A DNA stretch of 64,000 bases from Pseudomonas cichorii (GTDB taxonomy: Bacteria; Pseudomonadota; Gammaproteobacteria; Pseudomonadales; Pseudomonadaceae), in contig NZ_BLVZ01000002.1 in NCBI RefSeq assembly GCF_015471405.1, positions 186,001-250,000 of the forward strand. The letters run 5' to 3'. The notes beneath the pieces were generated by a model. It was not told the DNA's origin. It worked only from the letters and a program-made list of their open reading frames with translations, and ran no database searches. The number at the start of each line of letters is the position of its first letter. Position 1 is the first letter of the stretch. A program made the translations under genes and the position numbers. Shown piece by piece: positions 57,381 to 64,000 of this stretch.

Positions 57381-58445
57381 TCAGAGTGCATTGCCAGCGG
57401 CATCGAATACCGGCCAGAAATCTGTCAGTTTCTGTTGTTGCAGGGCACTGTCGACGAAACGTGGCTCGGCCCATTCATCCACCGCGAAAGTGCGACGGAT
57501 CAGGCCAAGGGTCTTGGCCTGATCGACGCTGTTTTGCAGGGTGGTTTTCAGGAACGGGTCCAGCCGCGGCGAGTTGCGGAATTTCAGGTCATCGCCTTTC
57601 AATTCCCGCTCGAACAAGGCCGCTGGCGTTGAACTTCTTTCCCCCATCAACGCGCTATAGGCCGGCAGGTTCTGCACATCACTCAGCCACACGGCGTTCT
57701 TGACCAGCACATTGATCAGGCGCTGGGTCAATTCCGGATGCTTGTCGATAAAGGCCTGGCTGCCGACAAGCCCAGCCTGAGTGGTGGACTGACGGGAAAG
57801 CTGCTTGGTGCTCACCGGAAACAGAATGCCCTTGCTCTCAAGCCCCAGGACACCCATGCCCGACCAGGTCGCATCGATCTGCCCGCTGGCCAGTGCCGCG
57901 CGGGCGGCGGCCCAGTCGAGGCTGATGATTTGCAGGTCGCGCTCTTTCAGGCCCTCGCTTTCCAGTGCCTTGGCAAATGAAAGCTGGTCTGCCGTGCCAC
58001 GATAGGCCGCCACGCGCTTGCCCTTGAGGTCGGTCAGCCGGGTAATACCCGATTGCGGCGTCACCGCCAGATACATGTTGGCGCCACGTGCGCCCAGCAG
58101 CAGGCGAGTCTGCAAACCGCTGGAGCGACCGATGATTGCAGCCAGATCGCCCAGCCAGGCGAAGTCCAGTTGCTGGTTGGCAAAAGCTTCGTTGACCGCA
58201 GGCCCTGCCCCCTTGAAGAAATGCCACTGCACCTTCACCCCGGACGCTGCAAATTCCTGCTCAAGCTGCTGATGGATGTGCGCAAGCCCCACCACACCTT
58301 GCACGAATGGCAAACTCCCGGCGCCTTGATCCGGTGAGCCGATGCGGATGGTCACTGCCTCATCGCTGGCCTGGGCATTGCCGATAAGGCCGGCGAGAAG
58401 CATTCCCAGCAGGGGCTTGAAAAGTTGTCGTATGGATTTGCTCAT
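57381..58445 (-). CDS. Sulfonate/sulfate-ester binding protein (SsuA-like)
   Basis: A 354-residue periplasmic solute-binding protein with a signal peptide ending at about residue 26 (LIGNAQAS). The core VQWHFFKGAGPAVNEAFANQ then FAWLGDLAAIIGRSSGLQTRLL is close to that of the frameshifted gene at 52730, so the two are paralogs. There is no cysteine, and only a handful of Met residues, in the whole protein. It may supply the fused-permease transporter now that the other gene is broken. Cotranscribed with the sulfatase gene. Confidence 0.86.
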   Translation of the reverse strand: MSKSIRQLFKPLLGMLLAGLIGNAQASDEAVTIRIGSPDQGAGSLPFVQGVVGLAHIHQQLEQEFAASGVKVQWHFFKGAGPAVNEAFANQQLDFAWLGDLAAIIGRSSGLQTRLLLGARGANMYLAVTPQSGITRLTDLKGKRVAAYRGTADQLSFAKALESEGLKERDLQIISLDWAAARAALASGQIDATWSGMGVLGLESKGILFPVSTKQLSRQSTTQAGLVGSQAFIDKHPELTQRLINVLVKNAVWLSDVQNLPAYSALMGERSSTPAALFERELKGDDLKFRNSPRLDPFLKTTLQNSVDQAKTLGLIRRTFAVDEWAEPRFVDSALQQQKLTDFWPVFDAAGNAL

Positions 58446-58559
58446 GGGGTCGGTCCGTTGATGTGCAGGCTAATAGCGGTTATTTCGCGATCCGGGCGGG
58501 TATTCAGCAAGTGCATTTGTTGAATAGTTCATATGCAAGGCCTGCATACCAAGGCGGCA

Positions 58560-59510
58560 TCACACCGCCAGATTGGTCAGCAACGATTCGTGGGCCGCGT
58601 CCTCTGCCTGATCGACCTTCTTGATCTCTTCGATCATCTCCTGCGCCAGAGGCGACAATCGATAACCGGCCCGACTGACGATGCCATAGCGCGTGAACAA
58701 CTCTTCACATTGGTCATCCAGACCTTCGATACGCAAACGCACCAGCTCCTGCCGTGCGTAGTACAGCGCATCGCTGTAAGAGCCACTGATACCGATTGCG
58801 TTAGAACTCATCACCACGGCGAGCAGGCTGAACGTGTTCTCGCACTCGACGTTAGGCGCGAAGTCCGGTTGGCCGCTCAGGTCGGCCATCACCTTGCGCA
58901 GGTTCGGTGGCCGCAGGGTCGCGGCCAGCGGGAAGCTCAGCAATTCGCTGGCGGTAATCGTCTCGCGCTGCGCCAGCGGATGCCCGGCGCGACAGCAGAA
59001 ATGCCATTTGCGCGGCCGCAGCTTGTGCGTGACATAGGAAGGGTCTGCCTCGAATTGCCGGGTATCGGCCACGAAGAACTCGAACTCTTCATTGAGCAAA
59101 CGCTTGCCCAGGCTCTGCCAGTCGTCCACCTGAAAATGAACCCGTGCCTTGGGCAGGCGGCTGATGAAGCTGCCTATCGCACGGGGCACTAGACCTGACG
59201 CTGGCGCCGGCCCACAACCGAAACGCAGTTCGCCCGCTTCCAGCGCATTGAACTGGCTGATCTCGCTGGTCAGTTGCCTGGCACCACTGACCAGACGCCG
59301 CGCGTGCTCAAGCACCACCTGCCCTTGCTGGGTCGGCGTCAGGTCCTTGCTGACCCGATCAATCAACTGGCAGCCGACGCTGTGCTCCAGCGCCTGGATG
59401 CTGCGACTGAAAGCGGATTGCGACAGGTTCACCGCCACAGCAGCGGCGACAAAGCTTCGATGCTCGGCCAGAGCAATCAGGTGACGGAGTTGGCGAAGGT
59501 CGATATGCAT
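58560..59510 (-). CDS. LysR-family regulator 2 of the sulfate-ester island
   Basis: A 316-residue LysR regulator paralogous to the one at 53758: both share the MH-x-DLRQLR start, AEHRSF/NEHRSF and the segment FFVADTRQFE in the effector domain. The HTH is VAAAVAVNLSQSAFSRSIQALE. It is divergent from the TonB-receptor gene and lies 114 bases before the binding-protein gene on the same strand, so it could control both. Effector unknown; a reduced or oxidised sulfur compound is likely by analogy with SftR and CysB. Confidence 0.85.
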   Translation of the reverse strand: MHIDLRQLRHLIALAEHRSFVAAAVAVNLSQSAFSRSIQALEHSVGCQLIDRVSKDLTPTQQGQVVLEHARRLVSGARQLTSEISQFNALEAGELRFGCGPAPASGLVPRAIGSFISRLPKARVHFQVDDWQSLGKRLLNEEFEFFVADTRQFEADPSYVTHKLRPRKWHFCCRAGHPLAQRETITASELLSFPLAATLRPPNLRKVMADLSGQPDFAPNVECENTFSLLAVVMSSNAIGISGSYSDALYYARQELVRLRIEGLDDQCEELFTRYGIVSRAGYRLSPLAQEMIEEIKKVDQAEDAAHESLLTNLAV

Positions 59511-59683
59511 TTTTCACATAAAAAGTATCGGGCAAATGCATTTGCTCTGCCTCGGTAGCACTCCTTATAAAGGCAATCTCTTATTCAGTAAAACCTTATA
59601 AATACATATTCAAATAACTAAAAAGAATATTAGTAGTGCAAGAGGAATAACCGACCTTGGCATTGCATCACAGGAGCCGCGAC

Positions 59684-62050
59684 ATGAATGATCAACAATC
59701 CGCCCCCCCGATCGCCGCCGGACGACTCAAGCGTTTGCCGCTCGCCCTGTTGCTGGCGGGCTGCGCAGGCTTTTCGCTTGCCCACGCGGCTGAAACCCCG
59801 TCGACAACAAGCGCTGCCAGATCCGACAGCGGTGCTACCGCGGATGACACACGGCTCAAGACCGTAACCGTCACCACCCGCCGCCGCGAGGAAAGTTCGC
59901 AGAACGTGCCCACTCCGATCAGCGTGCTGGACGGTGCCTCGCTGGAAAGCCAGCGGATCTATCAGATCCAGGACCTGCAACAACTGGTGCCGAGCCTGAA
60001 CGTGGCCTACATGCATGCCCGGCAGTCGAGCGTGTCGATCCGCGGGCTTGGCAATAACCCGGCCAGCGACGGGCTGGAAGGCAGCGTTGGCTTGTACATC
60101 GACAACGTTTATCTCGGGCGGCCCGGCATGGCGGTGTTCGACCTCATGGACATCGAGCAACTGGAAGTGCTGCGCGGCCCGCAAGGGACGCTGTTCGGCA
60201 AGAACACCACGGCCGGGGTCCTGAACATCAATACCCGTGCGCCCGGTTTTACCCCGGAACGCAGCATCGAAACGTCCATTGGCGAGAGTGGCTACTTCCA
60301 GACCAAGGGCACGATTTCCGGCCCGCTCAACGATCAGTTGGCCGGTCGCTTCTCCGCTTATCGCAGCCGCAGCGACGGCGATCTGGATAACGTCTTCGAC
60401 GGTAACAAACTCGGTGGCGGCTCACGCGAAGGCTTCCGTGGACAACTGCTGTTCAAGCCCAACGAAGACTTCAGCCTGCGCTGGATTGCCGACTACAACG
60501 AGGAAAGCTCCAGCGCCGGAACCCGTGCGCTGTTCAGCACCGGACCGACCATCAACGGCGTCAACCGCTACGAAAGCCGCGCTGCCGCAGCGGGTGCCAC
60601 GCTGGTGGATGGCTCGCACCGCAAGGTCAACCTCAACAGCGACCAGCGCGTGACCGTGCATCAAGGGGGCACCTCGCTGGAAGCCAACTGGAAGCTGGCC
60701 AACGATTTCACCCTGACCTCCGTGAGTTCCTATCGCTGGTGGAATTTCACGCCGCGCAACGATGACGGCCTCAATGCATCGGCCTCCTACAACGGCGGCG
60801 TATCGGTGGAAGATAAACAGTGGTCCCAGGAATTTCGCCTGGCGTCCCCTGGCGGCGGCTTTTTCGATTACGTAGTCGGTGCGTACTATTTCGGCTCCGA
60901 TCTGGATAACAAGTCGTTCACCAACTATGGCCCGCAGGCCGATATCTGGAACGGCACCGCCACCGGCGCACTGGCCAACGTCAACAGCCTGGGCAAAGGC
61001 CATATCGAAACCAACAGCTTTGCCCTCTTCGCCCAGGGCACCTGGCACCTCACGCCGAAACTGGATTTCACTGCCGGTGTTCGCGGCACTTATGAAGAGA
61101 AGAATGCCTGGGTGCAACGCGATGCTCCGCAAGGCGGTGCCACTGTTACCGGCGCGGCCCTCACCGCACGCAATGCCCGCACAGGTGCCTACGAGTCGGG
61201 CGACCTGAACCAGTACACCGCCAGCCCTTCGGGCATGCTCAACCTGAGTTACCACTTCACCGACGATCTGCTGGGCTACGCCACGCTCTCCCACGGTGAG
61301 AAATCCGGCGGGGTCAACCTGGCGGTCGGTACGGCCCCAACAGCCGGTGCAGACTCGCTGCTGATCGGCACCGAGCGCGCCAACAACGCAGAGCTGGGCC
61401 TGAAAAGCACGCTCTGGGATCGTCGCCTGCAACTCAACGCCAACCTGTTCTGGACCCAGGTCAACGGCTACCAGACCAACGCCTATGACAACGCCAACCG
61501 CGTGCAATACCTGACCAACGCCGGCACCGTGCGCTCTCGCGGTCTGGAACTGGAAAGCACCATTCTGCCGATTCGCGGGCTGACGCTGAACGTCAATGGC
61601 TCTTACAACGACGTGCGTTACACCTCTTATAAAGATGCGCCTTGCCCACCCGAAGTCAGCCTGCAGGCCGGCGCGCCCGCTTCGTGCGACCTGAGCGGTC
61701 ATCAGGTGGTCGGAGCCTCCAAATACATCGCCAACGTCAATGGCGAGTACAAGTGGGATCTGGATAACGGTCTGCAAGAGTACGTCACGGCCAGCTATGC
61801 ATTCCGCTCCAAGGCCGTGGGCACTGTTGAAGACTCCGATTACGCGCAGATCCCGAGCTACGCCGTCGTCAACCTCAGCACCGGCTTGCGCGGAGATCTC
61901 GGCCAAGGTCAGTGGGACGTCTCGCTGTGGCTGAAGAACGCTTTCGACAAGACCTATTACACGACCTTGTGGAGTGAACCCAACGGCGGCTACGGCGGCT
62001 TGCTGGGTACGCCGCGCACGCTGGGCATGACTGCTCGTTACGACTTCTGA
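59684..62050 (+). CDS. TonB-dependent outer-membrane receptor (SftP-like)
   Basis: A 788-residue receptor. After a signal sequence and a short extension, the TonB box region is DTRLKTVTVTTRRREESSQN; the plug contains SVSIRGLGNNPASDG and LRGPQGTLFGKNTTAGVLNI; a 22-strand barrel follows, ending in Phe (MTARYDF). Plug motifs are of the non-siderophore class (GPQGTLFG). Its partner gene is an arylsulfotransferase-like protein 26 bases on, so sulfate esters are the likely cargo, as for SftP of P. putida S-313. The start at 59684 has CAGGAG 7 bases upstream; the in-frame ATG at 59657 has none. Very few Cys and Met. Confidence 0.88.
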   Translation: MNDQQSAPPIAAGRLKRLPLALLLAGCAGFSLAHAAETPSTTSAARSDSGATADDTRLKTVTVTTRRREESSQNVPTPISVLDGASLESQRIYQIQDLQQLVPSLNVAYMHARQSSVSIRGLGNNPASDGLEGSVGLYIDNVYLGRPGMAVFDLMDIEQLEVLRGPQGTLFGKNTTAGVLNINTRAPGFTPERSIETSIGESGYFQTKGTISGPLNDQLAGRFSAYRSRSDGDLDNVFDGNKLGGGSREGFRGQLLFKPNEDFSLRWIADYNEESSSAGTRALFSTGPTINGVNRYESRAAAAGATLVDGSHRKVNLNSDQRVTVHQGGTSLEANWKLANDFTLTSVSSYRWWNFTPRNDDGLNASASYNGGVSVEDKQWSQEFRLASPGGGFFDYVVGAYYFGSDLDNKSFTNYGPQADIWNGTATGALANVNSLGKGHIETNSFALFAQGTWHLTPKLDFTAGVRGTYEEKNAWVQRDAPQGGATVTGAALTARNARTGAYESGDLNQYTASPSGMLNLSYHFTDDLLGYATLSHGEKSGGVNLAVGTAPTAGADSLLIGTERANNAELGLKSTLWDRRLQLNANLFWTQVNGYQTNAYDNANRVQYLTNAGTVRSRGLELESTILPIRGLTLNVNGSYNDVRYTSYKDAPCPPEVSLQAGAPASCDLSGHQVVGASKYIANVNGEYKWDLDNGLQEYVTASYAFRSKAVGTVEDSDYAQIPSYAVVNLSTGLRGDLGQGQWDVSLWLKNAFDKTYYTTLWSEPNGGYGGLLGTPRTLGMTARYDF

Positions 62051-62076
62051 CTGGCCGGACTGACTGGAGTAAAACC

Positions 62077-63417
62077 ATGACTTTTTCAAAAGCTGCCTGG
62101 CTGGCAGGGGCTGTGTCCGCATTCGCGCTCACGGCCCAGGCGGCCCCGAGTGTCTACCCAACGGGCGTGACCCTTTACGATCCCGCCAAGGCGTACAACC
62201 AGTATGTGGTCTTTTCGGGTGCCGACAAGCAGACCCACTTGATCGACATGAATGGCAATGAGGTAAAACGCTGGCCCCACAAGGGCTTTCCCTCCGCAAT
62301 CATCGACCCGCAACTGGTCGGTGGCGAACGTGGGCGCGTGCTGCTGCAACTCTCGGAGAAAGATCCGGGCAAGCTCGGTGCGGCAGGCAATGGCCTGAGC
62401 AATCAAAGCATCGGCGAACTGGACTGGAACGGTCAGGTCGTCTGGCAATGGGGCGACAAGGCACCGGGCGGGGCCGCTCAACAGCATCATGACCAACGCA
62501 GGTTGAGCAATGGCAATACGCTGGTGCTGGCCAACAAAGTACACAAGGTCGCAGGCTTCAAGGTGCCGCAAGTGATCGATGACGTCATCTATGAAGTCTC
62601 GCCTGCTGGCGAAGTGAAATGGCAATGGCTGGCGAGCGAGCATCTGAAAGAGTTCGGTTTTACCGTCGAACAACTGAAGCTGGTGCATGCCACCGACAAC
62701 CCTGACTATCTGCACATCAACAACCTGAGCGTCGTCGGCCCCAACAAATGGTTCGACGCTGGCGATAAGCGTTTCCACCCGGACAATCTGGTGGTGGATT
62801 CACGTAACGCCAACTTCATCGCAATCATCGACAAGGCCAGCGGCAAGGTTGTCTGGCATCTTGGCCCCAACCTGCCCGCCATCGATCGCAAGACAGCACT
62901 GCAAGTGCCACGCCCCGTCGATCAGTTTGTCGGTCAGCATGACGCGCACATCATCGCCGCCGGATTACCCGGCGCAGGCAACGTGCTGGTCTTCGATAAT
63001 CAGGGCAGTGCGGGTTACCCCTCGGCACCTCTGGGGCTGAACAGCGGCTCCCGCGTTCTGGAAATCGATCCGATTACCCGGCAAGTGGTCTGGCAATACA
63101 CTGCCGCCAACTCAAGACAGCCTGGCTGGGCGTTCTACAGCTCGTTCATCAGCAGTGCCCGCCGCTTGCCCAATGGCAATACCCTGATCGATGAAGGCAT
63201 GAACGGTCGCTTCTTTCAGGTAACCCGCGAGGGAGAAATCGTCTGGGAGTATGTCAGCCCCTACAACGGCAAGGCTCCGTCAGGCGACGCCATCAGCAAT
63301 TGGGTTTACCGCGCCCTGCCCGTCAATTACAACTGGGTCCCGGACGGCACACCCCGCTCCGAGGTCGCCGTTGTACCCGCGGGCAACACACTGAAAACAG
63401 CCGATAGCAGCCGCTGA
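62077..63417 (+). CDS. Periplasmic aryl-sulfate sulfotransferase-like protein
   Basis: A 446-residue exported beta-propeller protein (signal MTFSKAAWLAGAVSAFALTAQA). Blade motifs RLSNGNTLV and RLPNGNTLI with GEVKWQW/GEIVWEY are typical of the arylsulfotransferase (ASST) families; conserved His in QQHHDQR, LHINNL and QHDAHII are candidates for the sulfo-carrying His and metal site. It would move sulfate between phenols without PAPS, releasing sulfur from aryl sulfates. No Cys and only three Met in the whole protein. Cotranscribed with the TonB receptor. Confidence 0.85.
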   Translation: MTFSKAAWLAGAVSAFALTAQAAPSVYPTGVTLYDPAKAYNQYVVFSGADKQTHLIDMNGNEVKRWPHKGFPSAIIDPQLVGGERGRVLLQLSEKDPGKLGAAGNGLSNQSIGELDWNGQVVWQWGDKAPGGAAQQHHDQRRLSNGNTLVLANKVHKVAGFKVPQVIDDVIYEVSPAGEVKWQWLASEHLKEFGFTVEQLKLVHATDNPDYLHINNLSVVGPNKWFDAGDKRFHPDNLVVDSRNANFIAIIDKASGKVVWHLGPNLPAIDRKTALQVPRPVDQFVGQHDAHIIAAGLPGAGNVLVFDNQGSAGYPSAPLGLNSGSRVLEIDPITRQVVWQYTAANSRQPGWAFYSSFISSARRLPNGNTLIDEGMNGRFFQVTREGEIVWEYVSPYNGKAPSGDAISNWVYRALPVNYNWVPDGTPRSEVAVVPAGNTLKTADSSR

Positions 63418-63454
63418 TTCCTGCTCCGGCAGACGTTAATGTCTGCGTCCCCTG

Positions 63455-63486
63455 AAACCGTTGCATCGCTGCAACGGTTTTTCATT
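63455..63486 (+). terminator. Rho-independent terminator of the sulfotransferase operon
   Basis: AAACCGTTGC (63455-63464) pairs with GCAACGGTTT (63471-63480), then TTCATTT. Confidence 0.88.
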
Positions 63487-63518
63487 TCTGCTGCGCTTTG
63501 ACACGTCCATCCGTCCTA

Positions 63519-63563
63519 TTCGGTTTTCCGAACAGGCCATCACCCTCAGTTCGGAAACCCGGA
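63519..63563 (+). promoter_or_regulatory. Two AauR-type activator sites
   Basis: TTCGGTTTTCCGAA (63519-63532) is an exact TTCGG-N4-CCGAA; TTCGGAAACCCGGA (63550-63563) differs at one position. The sites are 31 bp apart, three helical turns. TTCGG-N4-CCGAA is the site of AauR, the sigma54 activator of acidic amino acid uptake in pseudomonads. Confidence 0.75.
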
Positions 63564-63610
63564 CGCCCGCAGCTCGACCGCGCAACAAAAAATACAATTA
63601 AACCTAATAA

Positions 63611-63623
63611 AATCAAATATTTG
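63611..63623 (+). promoter_or_regulatory. IHF site
   Basis: AATCAAATATTTG matches WATCAA-N4-TTR exactly, between activator sites and core promoter. Confidence 0.65.
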
Positions 63624-63640
63624 GATACACGAAAGATCCT

Positions 63641-63656
63641 TGGCACGACTCATGCT
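63641..63656 (+). promoter_or_regulatory. Sigma54 promoter
   Basis: TGGCACG-ACTC-ATGCT fits TGGCACG-N4-TTGCW with one mismatch; GG and GC are 10 bases apart. It implies a leader of about 115 bases before the ATG at 63783. Confidence 0.75.
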
Positions 63657-63782
63657 CTACACTTTTTGTCGATAGCTTCGACTGTCGCGTGTGTCTGGCT
63701 CGGACGCCGTTGAAGCATTCACTGAGAAATCGGGCCTGCTACTGGCAGCCCTCTTAATAAAAACGAATTCGAGGATTCATCG

Positions 63783-64000
63783 ATGCGTATCGTTCCCCAA
63801 CTGTTGGGCGCAGCAATCGCCGCCACTCTGATCAGCACTCCAGTTTTCGCAGCAGAATTGACCGGCACACTGAAGAAGATCAAAGAATCGGGCACCATCA
63901 CCCTCGGTCACCGTGACGCCTCCATCCCGTTTTCCTACATTGCCGATGCTTCCGGCATCCCGGTTGGCTACTCCCACGATATCCAGCTGAAAATCGTTGA
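63783..64000 (+). CDS. aatJ: Glutamate/aspartate ABC transporter binding protein, C-terminus cut by window edge
   Basis: The first 72 residues of a solute-binding protein: signal MRIVPQLLGAAIAATLISTPVFA, then LTGTLKKIKESGTITLGHRDASIPFSY and PVGYSHDIQLKIV. This N-terminal pattern, with GHRDASIPFSY, is that of the GltI/AatJ family binding glutamate and aspartate. The sigma54 promoter with AauR-type sites supports the acidic amino acid assignment independently of the protein. Permease and ATPase genes would be expected to the right of the window. Confidence 0.88.
   Translation, partial: MRIVPQLLGAAIAATLISTPVFAAELTGTLKKIKESGTITLGHRDASIPFSYIADASGIPVGYSHDIQLKIV

Larger units (their letters stand above)
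63418..63782. promoter_or_regulatory. Intergenic region with terminator and AauR-IHF-sigma54 promoter
   Basis: 365 bases. No gene is supported; a 71-codon frame at 63498-63713 crosses the promoter elements. The pieces are listed separately. Confidence 0.6.

Noticed and set aside
60422..62122. Open frame of 566 codons on the minus strand
   Set aside because: Antisense shadow of the TonB receptor caused by high third-position GC.
63498..63713. 71-codon frame before the aatJ-type gene
   Set aside because: It runs through the AauR, IHF and sigma54 elements and has no coding character.

Overview
The window is a chromosomal piece of a Pseudomonas, most likely a fluorescent plant- or soil-associated species near the P. 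syringae group. The genus call rests on family-level recognition of nearly every core gene and on gene order that matches P. aeruginosa as I remember it (quiP with a GST; rnfABDGE-nth plus the PA3496-type small protein; argG-motY-pyrC-rnt-bfd-bfr-grxD ... argF; glpF-K-R-D). The species group is only a guess. There are no rRNA or tRNA genes, no CRISPR array and no complete insertion sequence that I can see. About 70 protein genes are present. The left end cuts dinG and the right end cuts an aatJ/gltI-type gene.

Layout. 1-3.4 kb: dinG (partial), a CopD-type membrane protein, a collagen-like exported protein and a DUF1145 protein. 3.5-9.6 kb: a tight six-gene minus-strand operon encoding a DMT exporter, an arginine-deiminase/amidinotransferase-fold enzyme, two ATP-grasp ligases, a 2Fe-2S/flavin reductase and a heme-oxygenase-like diiron oxidase. 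It looks like a small NRPS-independent natural-product pathway, sits in otherwise syntenic core DNA, and is my best candidate for an undescribed system. 10.3-16.4 kb: small conserved proteins, a GST, the acylase QuiP, and a 153-bp MITE with an 11-bp target duplication inside a REP hairpin. 16.6-20.9 kb: a basic amino acid ABC transporter operon. 21-25.7 kb: dcd, cspA, apbC, metG. 25.8-30.4 kb: an Rnf operon without rnfC, then nth. 30.5-33.2 kb: an orphan response regulator, 1.3 kb of AT-rich DNA and an unknown two-HTH protein. 33.3-44.5 kb: argG, motY, pyrC, rnt, bfd, bfr, grxD, a molybdopterin oxidoreductase, argF with an ABC ATPase, ybaK. 44.7-50 kb: the glp glycerol regulon.

50-63.4 kb is a sulfate-ester scavenging island. 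A TonB receptor and a periplasmic arylsulfotransferase-like protein form one transcription unit. Around them lie an AtsK-type alkylsulfatase, a formylglycine-type sulfatase, an ABC importer with an unusual fused permease, two binding-protein genes (one broken by a frameshift) and two LysR regulators. Several products contain almost no cysteine, as expected for proteins made under sulfur starvation. The window ends with a well-formed AauR-IHF-sigma54 promoter in front of an acidic amino acid binding protein gene.

Short repeats are frequent: REP-type hairpins built on a GCGAATGAATTCGC core follow several genes, and a TACAAGC heptad cluster occurs twice.
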